This document shows, one piece after another, positions 1 to 10,074 of a stretch of DNA of 64,000 nucleotides. The translations under genes were made by a program, and so were the position numbers. Position 1 is the first letter of the stretch; every line of letters starts with the position of its first letter. The notes beneath the pieces are model-generated. The model saw only the letters and a list, made by a program, of their open reading frames with translations. It made no database searches and was not told the origin of the DNA. Source of the DNA: Alentia gelatinosa (taxonomy: Eukaryota > Annelida > Polychaeta > Phyllodocida > Polynoidae); NCBI GenBank assembly GCA_950022655.1, contig OX465582.1:95246704-95310703 (forward strand). The letters run 5' to 3'.

Positions 1-440
1 TCTTTTTTTTTTCTTCTAAACTGTGGCAGTTTTAGCTGTCATGGTTCCCGGGAGAGCCTCTAATGGTTTCCAGGACAACCCTTAAATATTTCATTTTAGT
101 TTAAGACGGAGAAAGGGACGAAAAATTAAAATGGAATGATGTAGTTAGGATGTCCCGAGGCCGTAGCGTATTTATAAAACTACATGTATTGCCTTTTCTC
201 AGCTTTTGTATTGGATTGTTTTTAGTCATCTTTAACGTCCCTGTTTCATATCACCTTTTATCGGTGTAGTTTGTTAAGTGACAGTTGGACTGATACAGCT
301 ACTGCACTGTTTATTACCATTGAACAAGTATATTTTTTATCCTATACCGATTCCCTGATTTGTACAGAGAAATTCAGGACTGTAGCACTTCCAATAATAA
401 CCATTATTGTTCAATACGTGGCTAGGTCTGGTTTGAGGGG
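1..440. other. No gene recognised
   Basis: AT-rich sequence with a T-run at the left edge. I see no coding signal, RNA gene or element end here. Confidence 0.5.
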
Positions 441-458
441 CAAAAAAAAAATAAAAAA

Positions 459-520
<62 letters not shown>
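441..520. repeat. A-rich run and (TAA)n microsatellite
   Basis: An A-rich stretch passes into about 20 units of TAA. Open frames across it encode only poly-Ile or poly-Tyr and are artefacts. Confidence 0.95.
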
Positions 521-521
<1 letters not shown>

Positions 522-1100
522 CATTATTATGTATCCATTGGCAATGTGTCACTTTTACTGACCAGGAGTGCAGATTCCGTTTGTCTCTTAGTGACGAAAG
601 AATATTCGTCCGTCCGTCCCTCCGTACCACGTGACCACTGTGATTCTGCTATTTAGCGAGTTGAAAAATGGCTATTTTAATTGTTTCCAGGTATATAATA
701 ATAAGGAGACATAGTGAGTGTGACTGAATAACATCTTTCCCTTGTTGTTTTGGTCGGATTTATTCCCCTCGTTCTTTGAACTCGATGAATATTTCCAACC
801 AAAACAACTCGGAACAGATTCCATTCAATCACACTAACCATGTCTCTGTATATTACATATATCCCAGCAGATGTCAGCCACAGTGGAGGCCTGGATTAGG
901 TTTTACCCGGCGAGTGGCAGCGGTCTGGGTGAGGAGGGTTGTTCGTCCCCGGATGATCATTGAGATGATAGACACAGGTCCACAGCCGCAGGACCACCAG
1001 TAAATACCCACAGCCATGATGAGAACCCATTGCTTAGACTTGCTCAAGTCTTTGATTATGAACATTCATTAAATGAAAATCGGAATACAATTCATTATAT

Positions 1101-1434
1101 TACTATATACCCATGCCGTATATACTGTAAATACGCACCATTTCGGCATATGACGTAAAAATACTGTACGGACCGCTGGTCCGTACACTGAAATACTGAC
1201 CACCTTGCCATACACGTTTATTAAAAAATTGGTTGTTAAGCCAAATGAAATTGATTTTTTTTTATTTCGGGTATATAGTAAATATATAACGTCCAACCAT
1301 GCTTGTACAATTAACAGAACTCGATGATAATTTACCGTTTGTACGGAACTCGGCATAAATGCCTCGTCCGTACAAACCGTAAATTACCATCTCGTTCTGT
1401 GAATTGCACAGCATGGTCAGGACGTTCTATATAA
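1101..1434 (+). mobile_element. Helentron-like foldback element, family Hel-K
   Basis: A module bounded by CTATATACCC (about 1103) and GGGTATATAG (about 1269) is followed by a long hairpin. The hairpin runs from AACGTCCAACCATG to CATGGTCAGGACGTT and contains arms around AATTTACGGTTTGTACGG. The core TTGTTAAGCC matches the GTTAAGCC core of the other Hel families. It lies inside the Mutator-like MITE at 1035-1804, so it inserted later. Confidence 0.65.
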
Positions 1435-1648
1435 GTATTGATCTTCTCTGACTGGCCCATGAATCAAAGACTTGTCCACTCTGACCAGAATCTCCTGTTT
1501 ATGACCCCAAGCCACTCCCTGTAACCCTGTACCTCCCTCTACCCCTCCCTCTCCCCTCCTCCAGTTCCCTGCCTGCCTGTGTTGTCATAGCAATATATTT
1601 CGCCTACTGCTGCCTATGTCTCGATTGAGATCAAAGTGAGAGGGTATC

Positions 1649-1698
1649 AATCTCCCAGCAGATATCCTGACCAGTAGCCAGACCTCTGCTTGGGGAGT
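1649..1698. repeat. Mini-foldback, CTCCCAGCAGA type
   Basis: About 50 bases begin TCTCCCAGCAGAT and end CCTCTGCTTGGGGAG, making an imperfect inverted repeat. Related ends occur at 20493, 39755, 55487 and 57291. Confidence 0.5.
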
Positions 1699-2084
1699 GT
1701 GGTGCAAAATCGTGCCAGTTTACATGGCCGATTACAGATGAGACCAGTCCCTGTGTCACTCAGAAGGGGTGGAGGGGTAGACTACAGGGACTGAGGCCAG
1801 TCTACCCATTGCTGTGTGGCCGCCTGCTGCAGGCTATGTCCTCCCACTGCCAGCCCACACTCACCAGGCTGTGGGCACAGAGTTAGCCACCGACCTGTTC
1901 GCAAAGTCTGCCCCACTTCATAACGGATCAGCTGGGGCCTGTTGAACAAGTAGGCAACAAACGATTTCTGGGGTGGTTTTTTTTGGTAAATGTCTTTTAT
2001 TGGCAGCATAAGGTTACAAGATTTCTTTTGTTTTGATATTCTACATCAGTCAACCAATAAAAGTCGTGTGAACATCCTCTCAGC

Positions 2085-2480
2085 TATGGGTTTTCCGACG
2101 CTGGTTTTCATCAGATGTTTGTGGACAGGCGGCCGTAAACCATGAGGGGGTTGACACGTAGTTATACACGAGCGCTAGCGAGTGCATTGCGATGTCAACC
2201 TCGAGTGGTTTACAAAGCCGCCTGTCCACAAAACCATCGTTTGTTGCATTTATTATCCATCTTTTCGAATGAATAAAACCCAGTAGTTGCCATATCAAAA
2301 GCTGAAAAGGTATAACAAATAGGGACTATTTTTTTGCTCTATAGCACAAAGGGACTATGTTTCCCGTATACCATGGTTTTGAGGCCGTATACCACATATT
2401 TGAATCCGTATACCACAGTTATGGTATATGACAAGTTATATATAATGGGTCGTGAGTCCTCATACATTCCAATGGGGTCT
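2085..2480 (+). mobile_element. Foldback element, family Hel-J
   Basis: An imperfect hairpin at about 2117-2242 has arms TTTGTGGACAGGCGGC and GCCGCCTGTCCACAAA. A tract with several inverted GTATACCA units follows. The second half recurs in inverted orientation at 33060-33260. A shared hairpin-plus-module layout suggests the same class as the other Hel elements. Ends are approximate. Confidence 0.5.
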
Positions 2481-2495
2481 TTGTATAGGGTGGAT

Positions 2496-2694
2496 AATAA
2501 TCTAGGATCATGCAAAAAACCTCTTTTCTGTACCTCATATAAGGGTTATTGTTTAATGATATTTAAGCTCGTTCGCTAAGACAGTATCAGCCATTCATAA
2601 GGTCGTCCATAAGTATTAAATAAAGTTGACCCACATCGCCCCTGGATATCTATAGCGTACGGAAAAGGGTCTACATGTAAGATCCTAGATTATT
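2496..2694 (+). mobile_element. GGATC-ended MITE (complete copy)
   Basis: The terminal inverted repeats are AATAATCTAGGATC and GATCCTAGATTATT. Inside them are CTTTTCTGTACC on the left and GTACGGAAAAGGG on the right. A second near-full copy lies at 32890-33060. Fragments lie at 19958, 24543, 25040, 48028, 51640 and 58468. No superfamily can be assigned from the ends. Confidence 0.65.
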
Positions 2695-2792
2695 CAACGG
2701 GCTCAAGATCGGGGTTGCTGCAGCCACAGTTAGGCATATATCACAATAAAGTCTGATGTAAGAGATGTTTGGACATGAATGCGCTATAAACC

Positions 2793-3022
2793 TCTTTTCC
2801 ATTGGCCGACAAAAACGGCGGAGATTTATTCAGTTACCCTAAATGACTGCACGTCGACATCAATTGATCGGTGAGGGTAGTATTTTTAACTCTTGATAAA
2901 TGACCAAGCTCTGACAAAATCAAAGTGGGTTGATTCTGTCAGTCAGGAAAGAAATCTGTCGTTTGTGCCAGGATTGCGTAATTTAAGCAGAAATAGTTGT
3001 TGGTCATCACGTTTGTATTATT
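2793..3022 (+). mobile_element. Half copy of the giant-hairpin element
   Basis: The sequence begins TTTTCCATTGGCCGACAAA and shares a diverged tract with the left arm of the 25321-25793 foldback, including GACCAAGCT and the TTTAAGCAGAAA region. The right arm is missing here. Confidence 0.5.
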
Positions 3023-3080
3023 GCATAACTTGGCTCATTTATTACAGAATTACAAATTTGTCAGGTATGTAGATATCATA

Positions 3081-3376
3081 GAGGGAACCTATTAAAATCT
3101 GTAGTCAGAGCTCGTATCCCATTGAGTTTGAATCACATAGTAATTCACATGGCGAAGCCGTATGAATTACGTAGCGATTCAAATGAGATGGGATCGAGTT
3201 CTGACCCTAAATTTGAATAGGTTTCTGAATTTATCTCATCCTTCACATTGAATAACGGGTTATTATTTCCCACATTATCCCTCATTGGATATTTTTCCTA
3301 AATATCTCATTGGCCTTGGATACGAGTTCTCAATGTTAAGTTGATAGAGAGAAAATACCAGAGGTGAGATAATTAC
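3081..3376 (-). mobile_element. Helentron-like foldback element, family Hel-A
   Basis: On the + strand a hairpin comes first. Its arms begin GGAACCTATT and end GAATAGGTTTC, with the apex ATGGCGAAGCCGTATG. A module follows, bounded by TTTATCTCATCC and GAGGTGAGATAA, with the core TCAATGTTAAG. The minus strand therefore carries the standard order: 5' subTIR, core, 3' subTIR, terminal hairpin. Further copies lie at 12383, 34157, 45109 and 58889. Confidence 0.7.
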
Positions 3377-3392
3377 ATATATACTTTATAAA

Positions 3393-3668
3393 CAGGGATG
3401 CTAGTTTTCAATGTTTCCATTGAAATTCATGTTTTTATTTTCAGAATAAAAAATATTTTTCCTATGTAATATTGACATACCAACTGCTAAGTAAGTCAAT
3501 TCAGACACAGCCCATGAACCCCCACTGGACGTACCCGCTGACCCAAGTAGAAACTTGAGCCTTCCCTTGATCCCTTGATTCCCTACTGTAATGTGTATGC
3601 AATGCGCAAACTCTGTATTGCAATAGAAAATATTCCAAAGTTGTTTCTGACCCCAACTGGCATCACTG
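3393..3668 (+). mobile_element. hAT MITE, type 1
   Basis: The ends CAGGGATGCTAGTT and AACTGGCATCACTG match the termini of the hAT element at 19992-24542. The right-hand tract CTGACCCCAACTGG is close to the autonomous element's right end. Flanking octamers TTTATAAA and TATATATA agree at six of eight positions, consistent with a decayed 8-bp duplication. Other type 1 copies lie at 13868 and 54791. Confidence 0.75.
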
Positions 3669-3684
3669 TATATATAATTGTGTA

Positions 3685-3860
3685 CAGTGAAACCCGGCTT
3701 AAGGGGGCCACCCTCCGTTCCGAGCAAACCGTCCCCTTAAGCGGGGTTAAAATTAACTAAATAAGAATTTTGGTTCCGAGGAAACTGTCCCCTTAAGCGG
3801 GGTGTTACCTTATGCGGGGTGTCCCCTTAAGCGAGGTGTCCCGGAAGCGGGGTTTTACTG
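3685..3860. mobile_element. pogo/Tigger-like MITE
   Basis: The element is flanked by TA on both sides. Its ends are CAGTGAAACCCGGCTTA and AAGCGGGGTTTTACTG. TA duplication with CAGTG-AACCC ends is typical of pogo/Tigger relatives of Tc1/mariner. The interior repeats CCCCTTAAGCGGGG several times. A second copy is at 57761-57930. Confidence 0.75.
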
Positions 3861-3862
3861 TA

Positions 3863-4445
3863 TATGGATAATGCCGACGTATTTTCTCTGGCAGTCAGTA
3901 GTTTATAACAGTATGTCTCAGAGATTTGTATTCATATGTATATGACCATCAATAAGTATCATTTACAGTTCCCTCCAGTTCTCCATATGACAGCAGAGGG
4001 GTAAGGTAGCTGACAAATAGCGCATGTAACGGAGTGGTCTCCATGACAGTTTTACGAACGCACCGCCATATGTCAGGGGTCATGATTGATGCCAGCCCAG
4101 CTTCCACGGGCCCAAGCCCCTTTCATTTACATTACTCTGTTGTTCCACCATACCCAACCCCAGCCAAGTCCATCTCCAGCAGTTTGTATTGCTTATCATT
4201 CCCTCTGTTTGTGCCAAGCTTATCATAGAGGAGCAGTAATAGCATGGCTACTGTTGTGTAACTCCTAAATGACACTGCATTAGATGGCCTCTCAATCGCT
4301 GTTCTTCATCACAGATGTGTTATTTGTGTTCTGATAAACATGGATTTAGAACTATAAGTTTATGATCTATAACATTGAATATGAAATGGGCATAGCATTG
4401 AAGATGTGTATATTATGTCTTACGATGCCGAGTGATTTTTGCACA
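3863..4445. other. No gene recognised
   Basis: Only short open frames with no recognisable domain. No element ends were found. Confidence 0.45.
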
Positions 4446-4450
4446 ACCTG

Positions 4451-4620
4451 TAGACTGGCTTCAGTCCCTGTGTACCCATCTCTCTGCCTGTGTTGCAATT
4501 ACTCCCCTTACCCCTGCCCCTACACTCCACCTCAGTCACTCATTCCTGGGGCTATCAGGCTTTAGGGAAAGTCCAAACATTTCTTAATAATGTTAATAAT
4601 CAAAGACTTGAGTAAGTCTA
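4451..4620 (+). mobile_element. Mutator-like MITE with 9-bp TSD (short copy)
   Basis: The ends TAGACTGGCTTCAGTCCC and GACTTGAGTAAGTCTA are flanked by CACAACCTG and CACAAGCTG, an 8-of-9 match. The interior keeps the C-rich tract and the AATAATCAAAGACTTG end seen in the 17089 copy, but is internally deleted. Confidence 0.75.
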
Positions 4621-4621
4621 C

Positions 4622-5300
4622 ACAAGCTGCTGCAGAGCCTTTAATTGTGTTTCGTCTGAGTTTTTACTACGACACTGTATGTCACTGGAGTAGTATAGAT
4701 ACACTCAACTTTTATCTTTAATCGAGAACTCGAATATTTCTGTGACTCTTTGATATTTATTTTTGGAGAAAAGGGTAAACACTTTTCTAAAACGCTGAAT
4801 GACTATTTGTGGGAAAATACTAGACACATATAGGGGGATCAAGTCAGCAGAAGATAGTTTCCGGGATGACCTTGACCTTTTAAGAAGGTCATGGTATCGC
4901 CACAAATTGTTTCGGGATTCTCCAGGGGCTTGATAGGGCGAGGCTAGACCGGGTGTGCTGGAGGCGAGGTCGAGGGGGGAGTAGGGGTCGGGATGTTAAA
5001 GGAAGACGCTCCTTACCAGCATATAATTCCCAAACCTTGATGAATACTTGATACAGCTGGATACATGCTTGGCAATAAGGATTGTTTCGAGATATCATAG
5101 TTACAGGGTGGTGATAAGTGGGTTCTGAATTTAGTAACAAATCTAGAAAATATTGATATTAAAGAATTTTGTTTTTGATTTTTGTATCAAGGAATCCCCA
5201 GGTTAAAGAACCGAGATCACTGCCCTCAAAGGTAGGATACCTGATAGTCCAAAAAGGTTTGGTTTGTACAAGCCATTTAAAGTGACGACTGTCTCAGTGT
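4622..5300. other. No gene recognised
   Basis: Mixed AT-rich and C-rich sequence. Short frames on both strands lack any recognisable motif. Confidence 0.4.
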
Positions 5301-5304
5301 CTTA

Positions 5305-5435
5305 TTCTCCATGCCCCTATGGGTATTGCAGTCTGTGCACCATGGTTCACATCCTGCATGTTGTCCATTCTTTTAGTATGTACAGGGTCGAAATAGATAC
5401 AGCAAACAACTTGTTTCGGTCAAAGAAGTTGTTCA
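5305..5435 (+). mobile_element. Fragment of Hel-G foldback element
   Basis: It shares CCATGCCCCTATG, GTATTGCAGTC and GTCCATTCTTTTAGTATG with the Hel-G copies at 9679 and 26178. The 5' subTIR is missing, and the hairpin is reduced to a few dozen bases around GGTCAAAGAAG. Confidence 0.5.
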
Positions 5436-5446
5436 CCTGTTATATA

Positions 5447-5684
5447 TGGAAATCCACTTTTTCATATTCAGTATATAACTTTTCCTTGTGTCGAAGAAGG
5501 ATGATAATGATTTAGCCTCATTTACACCAATAAAACAGTGGTTTGAACCTCCCCACAGACCCTCAGCCCCTTGCCATGGCCGACAAGGACATATCATCCA
5601 AGTTTTCCCATCCAAGTTTGTCTGCGGCAGGAAAATCATGAAACTATTTCCACATTATTTTCCTGACCCCAACCGACATCCCTA
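5447..5684 (+). mobile_element. hAT MITE, type 2
   Basis: It contains GGAAATCCACTTTTTCATAT, the tract AACAGTGGTTTGAACCTCCC and the end CTGACCCCAACCGACATCCC. It matches copies at 14838, 17710, 52789 and 54042. The right end resembles that of the autonomous hAT. The left CAGGG end is eroded. Confidence 0.6.
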
Positions 5685-5743
5685 GTGACTGGTGCTTGGA
5701 AGATATGTTGTATTTAGGTGATGGGACCAGGGTGGAGGGTGGG

Positions 5744-5762
5744 GCGGGGGGGGGGGGGGGGG
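5744..5762. repeat. Poly-G run
   Basis: An almost uninterrupted G-run. It may form G-quadruplex structure or cause assembly error. Confidence 0.9.
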
Positions 5763-5924
5763 CGTGTGGTACATTGGGCTAGGGCCTTAGTGGGTGGTTA
5801 TGTGTAGGAAGTATTGAGCTGGGGCAGAGCGAGGGCAGGAGAGCGCCTTTGATAATAACGGGGAGCGATGGGGCTGAGCTATTGAGAATTGCAATGGGTG
5901 GGCCTTGGCTGGGGGAGACTAAGT

Positions 5925-6361
5925 AAGAAACTGATGAGTGTTTGGTCTGTGTCTCCGAATGCCATCGAGTTTGGAGCGCTCAGGGATATGAACGAGGCGA
6001 TAGCAGAGTGAACATTCTGAAGTGCATCAAATGGGATGGCTATCGTGGACACGGACCAAGCACGAATGTGTTTCCGATTTTATCTTAGCCTGGAAATATT
6101 TATTTGTTTATTGCTCGTTGAGTACGAGTTACTGTACTCGCAGGCCTGTTTTTATTTTTTCAAATCAGTTTTTTTATTGGGTTTGAACCTTGCATGTTCA
6201 GTGAGCCATTGTGGATACCATAACATTAATACAATATAAACCGCCCAATAAAGGGGCAAAGCCTTAATTTGGCGAAGCAATTGTGTTTCATGGCTATGTT
6301 TTCTGTTGAGAATGAGTTCCTAATGTTAAGCCTATGGACGTTTATACCAAGCAAAGATAAA
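5925..6361 (-). mobile_element. Helentron-like foldback element, family Hel-F, with insert
   Basis: The hairpin half comes first (GATGAGTGTTTGGTCTG to CGGACCAAGCACGAATG). The module TTATCTTAGCCTGG to AAGCAAAGATAA follows, with the core AATGTTAAGCCTATGG. About 150 bases of foreign AT-rich sequence (roughly 6149-6302) split the module between GAGTACGAG and GTTGAGAATGAG. Intact relatives lie at 24749 and 51823. Confidence 0.65.
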
Positions 6362-6690
6362 TTAGGAGAACGGTTAGGCTAAGTAGACTAGAGGTTTGGT
6401 ACGGTTGTAGGGCAGGGTGGGCTGCTATATGGGTGGACTTCCTAGATAAACATAGAGGGTGGGGTGTATGAATTAGAGGTTTTCTGAGTGAACGGGGCAG
6501 GGTTTGGGTGAACTGATAGGGGTGGATGTGGAGGGAGGGCTGGATGAGGGATAGTGGAGGGTGGTCGTTTCCGGACCGGGTATGAGCCAAGGGCGACATG
6601 AGGCGTTTAGTTTCCCGCGAGACAATGAGTCACTCGGGCCCCACTCCTCCTATCCATATACTACTTAAACTGCTCAGACCTGCTCCCACA
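6362..6690. other. Purine-rich stretch, no gene recognised
   Basis: A G- and A-rich + strand. The 85-residue frame on the minus strand is proline/serine biased by composition and has no motif. Confidence 0.45.
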
Positions 6691-6694
6691 TCAA

Positions 6695-6814
6695 CTCAAT
6701 GTCTCCCTGCATTGTCCAGTTATTGGTACCAATCTATGGGAACAGCTACCAGCGGAATTACAACGAGACCAATGTGGAGATGACTTTAAAATTCATGTAA
6801 AAGAATATTTATGA
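6695..6814 (+). pseudogene. C-terminal remnant of a non-LTR retrotransposon reverse transcriptase
   Basis: The frame entering at about 6695 and stopping at 6812-6814 encodes NLWEQLPAEL followed by DDFKIHVKEYL. This LWxxLPxEL...FKxxxKxxL signature is the usual C-terminus of CR1-, L2- and Jockey-like LINE ORF2 proteins. Only the last 35-40 residues remain, as expected of a 5'-truncated insertion. The clade is not resolvable from this piece. Confidence 0.65.
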
Positions 6815-7031
6815 GTAATAGTCTACTCTATATAAAGTTTTGCCCATTGTGTGTCTTTCCTGTATGTATATGTACATACATAGGTCTGCATTATCGTTTT
6901 CCCCACTTGTATATATCTACGTCACCAGATGAGTGTTCGCATATGGTACGGAGGACCGTATCAGTAGATATGACTACTCATACTTTTGGATTTGTAAATA
7001 AACACTTGTTGATAAAAAAAGGACAAAAGTT
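6815..7031 (+). mobile_element. Probable LINE 3' untranslated tail
   Basis: This AT-rich tract directly follows the reverse transcriptase stop codon. It contains AATAAACACTTGTTGATAAA and ends near an A-run. I assign it to the LINE by adjacency only. Confidence 0.4.
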
Positions 7032-7470
7032 ATAACTCACTCATCCATTGTCTTTTCTCCTGGTCACCATGAAATCAAGGGACCTAGTCTTGAGCATTGT
7101 CTCTGCTCAGACTCAGATTAGACATCGGACTGAGGCAATGTCAACAATTTGTCTTTATCTGATTCAGTAAGGGATATTCACTATATCCACCGATAAGTTA
7201 TTCTCAGACGTACGTATATTTGAAGTTTACCTATCATCTTAATCTGGAGAAATTTGCTGAAAGTATATTTCTGGGATATGATCGCTGTTATTCAAATTGC
7301 ACTTCTGATATTGCAATATGTTGTCGGGTCATTAGATGGTGTTGGAAGTAGAGTGTATTGTAACCCTGGTATTTCTCTTTAACATGTACAGGCGCATGCT
7401 ACTACTGATCAATTCTAAGTGTTTGAAACATATGAATGTATCTTTAACACTAAGGAAAGGTGCAGATTGT
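7032..7470. other. No gene recognised
   Basis: AT-rich sequence without a supported feature. Confidence 0.4.
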
Positions 7471-7474
7471 TTAA

Positions 7475-7863
7475 CCCTTTTAGTATGCCGGCGCTTTTCA
7501 CAATATCCCCAGTGAAGTCATTATATCACACCTCCATGGCTATCCAAAATAATCAAGATGTTATATAAAAGTAATAATGTTAACTATGATATATATTACA
7601 TTATGAAATAATTCTGGAAATGATGCCTCATTGCATCATAGTTTACTATGCACATGAATTCCTTCAGGCATCATAACATACTATGCCCATGAATGCCTTC
7701 AGGCATCATAACATACTATGCCCATGAATGCCTTCAGGCATCATAACATACTATGCCATGAATGCCTTCAGGCATCATAACATACGATGCCCATGAATGC
7801 ATTCAGGCATCACGGCATACTATGCTCGGGAATGCCTCCAGGCATCATAGCGTAACTCATGGG
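7475..7863. mobile_element. piggyBac-like MITE containing tandem repeats
   Basis: TTAA lies at 7471-7474 and 7864-7867. The element starts CCCTTTTAGTATG and ends ACTCATGGG. TTAA duplication with CCC/GGG ends is the piggyBac hallmark. It has no transposase. Related elements lie at 18829-19140 and 38698-39029. Confidence 0.65.
7625..7856 (+). repeat. Tandem repeat, 34-35-bp unit
   Basis: About six copies of a 34-35-bp unit containing CTTCAGGCATCATAACATAC, inside the piggyBac-like MITE. Each unit holds a small GAATGCCTTCAGGCATC near-palindrome. Confidence 0.85.
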
Positions 7864-7867
7864 TTAA

Positions 7868-8632
7868 AAAATTATTTCCCATATATTCCTCACACTGTAT
7901 TTCAAGGTTAACGCACCACCGGAATTATCCTTTTTGTCGAAGTAATGACCCGAGCTGTCCAGAGTGTTCTATATTGGGTGACTTTCAGGGCGATGCCTCA
8001 CACACAAATGGCTCCCCTCTTCCCGACACCCACAGAGAAGCACTGATAAGATCTGATCACTCGCTGGTGGCGCCTCTGGTGGCGACTGGGGGCTGCCCTG
8101 CAATCCCCCCACGTGGCTTTCCCTGCCCGTTTGGGGATACCCAAGTGGCCTCTGGCTGTGTTGTTGCTCTACCATCAACCTCTATTGGAAGCAGCCTTGA
8201 TCAAAGTCAGTGGCCACTCAAAGATGGGAAGCCAGCTCGGAAGCCACATTGAATTGACGTTGATGAGTAATTGGGCTCTGCATTTGTATGACCCTCCAGT
8301 TGTACTTCAGTGTGTATGATACAGTACCCATTGCGCTTATTCTCTATCAAGTGGCATAAAACGTTATTATTTTATGTCTCATGTTGATATTACCTAAATA
8401 CAAGACCTGAAAGCAGACATTAATTATTCCAATGTATCTTTGCAAGGATCTTTTTTTCTTTGCTAGGATAGAGGGTTTATTTCGTGGGAGTTATATGGCG
8501 TTCTTTCATAGTTTACCTTTAAAATCAGAAGTAAAACAATGTAGACCTGTTGACATCAGTGTTAGTCATGTGATTATGATTTTTCACGAAAGGACTACGA
8601 CAAGGTTTAACTATGTAATTGGGAGTATAAGT
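7868..8632. other. Locally GC-rich stretch, no gene recognised
   Basis: Two overlapping + strand frames near 7974-8319 have no domain and no clear exon boundaries. I do not annotate them as genes. Confidence 0.4.
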
Positions 8633-8634
8633 TT

Positions 8635-8928
8635 ATCTTACCCCTTGTACCAGTTTAGCCATGGGAATAACAAAAATATACTCAACGATCACCCCCATAA
8701 AGTGGCAATACTATGCCATGGGCATGGTGGAGTGAATGTGAGATGACATCATATGGATTATTCCGATATTGTGATACTATTTAATGTCATAGAAAGGGGT
8801 GAGATAAATCTAGAACTGCCTTCGAATCACCATAATCGTCACTCGGCTTTGCCTCGATGACGATTGCGGCACATCCATGTCGTGGAGTATTGAGTATTTA
8901 TACGATTCTTAATCCAGTTCTATATAAT
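8635..8928 (+). mobile_element. Helentron-like foldback element, family Hel-D
   Basis: The 5' module runs from ATCTTACCCCTTGTACC to AAAGGGGTGAGATAAA. A hairpin follows with arms around ATCGTCATCGAG and the apex ACTCGGCTTTGCCTCGATG, ending CAGTTCTATATAA. The module also contains a GGTGATCGTTGAGTAT-type tract in inverse. Other copies lie at 32521, 36791 and 39205. Confidence 0.7.
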
Positions 8929-9675
8929 TACTAACATTTAAGATGTAAAATCACATTACTACAGTCTAAAGTTGGAAAAAGGCAATTGAATATCACATAC
9001 GCCCTTCATATACCCGCGTGTCTCTTTCGCGGGCCATTTATCCCCTACTTATGTCCTAGCATTCCTCTGTGAAGTGTACGAGCAGCCGTTGTAGTATGAT
9101 AAAAGCACGACATTGCGTAATGAAGGAAAGCCCCCCCTTTGTAAATAGATCCTACCCTCCAACAAAAACACTGCGTTTAGGAGAAAGGAGCAAGCTGCAT
9201 TAACATCGCTGTCGCCCAGATTCTGCCACTCACTGATCCCCACAGGCCCACAGCTTGGGGAGTTGGATCCGTGGGATCCAACATGTTGCTATGGCAATGA
9301 GGATCAAAGGGACCGATAGCAGCCCCTCACTGCCATCCCCCTCTGTGGTCCGTATGATCCTTGGCTGGGAGTGATGGGGCAGCGGGTGGTTTCCTGGGGG
9401 GACACGGAGAGGTTTGTTTGCTGAGTCTGTCTACCCACGCTTCTCGTGTGGACAGAAGAAAATGAGCAGGATGCAATGAAGAAGAGTCTGTGTATGAGCA
9501 GATGGAGCAGGTCTGAGTAGAACCCCCGCTGATATCTACCGGCGGATGGAAGTGCTGTGATGGCGGTGCTAACAGGGTGTATATATATACGTGCGCTTTT
9601 ATAGTGAAAGGAGGGGATGGTATAACTATAATAGAACTCATGTGTGAACGTGTGCACTCAAACGTAGTTCATCTA
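8929..9675. other. No gene recognised
   Basis: Contains a short GGATCC-based palindrome near 9266-9280. Minus-strand frames of 117 and 104 residues overlap each other and show no recognisable domain. Confidence 0.4.
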
Positions 9676-9678
9676 TTT

Positions 9679-10038
9679 ATCTCAGCCCTGGTATTTTGGT
9701 CTCATAGGATTAACATTGGGACCTTGTTCTCCATGCCCCTATGAGTATTGCAGTCCGTTCTCCATGATCTATATCCTGCTTGTTGTCCATTCTTTTAATG
9801 TGTACAGGGGTGAGGTAAATACAGAAAGCACTTCAAGGTAGCATCTTCCTGGAGGCAGACCTTTCAGCCTCGTATAGTAAACATAAATACAGAAAGCAAG
9901 TCGTTTTGGTCAAGGTCGTCGTTCTCCAACTGGTTTGAACGCTACTTGATATTCCCTCAGCTGTCACCTCGTTCATATCACTCCACATCGAACTAGTGGA
10001 TAACGACGAGTTGACGAAAACCTGCTGATTTCTTTTTT
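9679..10038 (+). mobile_element. Helentron-like foldback element, family Hel-G, with internal duplication
   Basis: It starts ATCTCAGCCCTGGTATTTT, carries the core CATAGGATTAACATTGGGA, and reaches its 3' subTIR at GGGGTGAGGTAAA. The hairpin around GAACGCTACTTGATATTC and GAACGAGGTGACAGCTGAG follows. TAAATACAGAAAGCA occurs twice (about 9817 and 9884), bracketing about 55 bases of extra sequence. Other copies lie at 26178 and 61407. Confidence 0.7.
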
Positions 10039-10074
10039 GGTACATTTAAGCAATGTCATTCTGTATGGACATGA

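Larger units (their letters stand above)
1035..1804 (-). mobile_element. Mutator-like MITE with perfect 9-bp TSD, interrupted by a foldback element
   Basis: The left end reads TAGACTTGCTCAAGTCT and the right end is the inverted relative CTGAGGCCAGTCTA. Both flanks carry CCCATTGCT, a perfect 9-bp target duplication. A 9-bp duplication is characteristic of Mutator-like elements, so that superfamily is inferred; no transposase is present. The interior matches the copy at 17089-17380 in opposite orientation (shared tract around CTGGCCCATGAATCAAAGAC). A separate foldback element at 1101-1434 splits it. Confidence 0.8.

Noticed and set aside
271..630. ORFs of 96-97 residues on both strands
   Set aside because: Their length comes from poly-Ile/poly-Tyr encoded by the (TAA)n microsatellite.
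7625..7856. CRISPR-like direct repeats
   Set aside because: Units are contiguous without unique spacers, inside a piggyBac-like MITE in a eukaryotic context.
7974..8319. Two overlapping + strand ORFs and one antisense ORF
   Set aside because: GC-rich region with no domain, no convincing splice sites and no related copy; not enough to call a gene.
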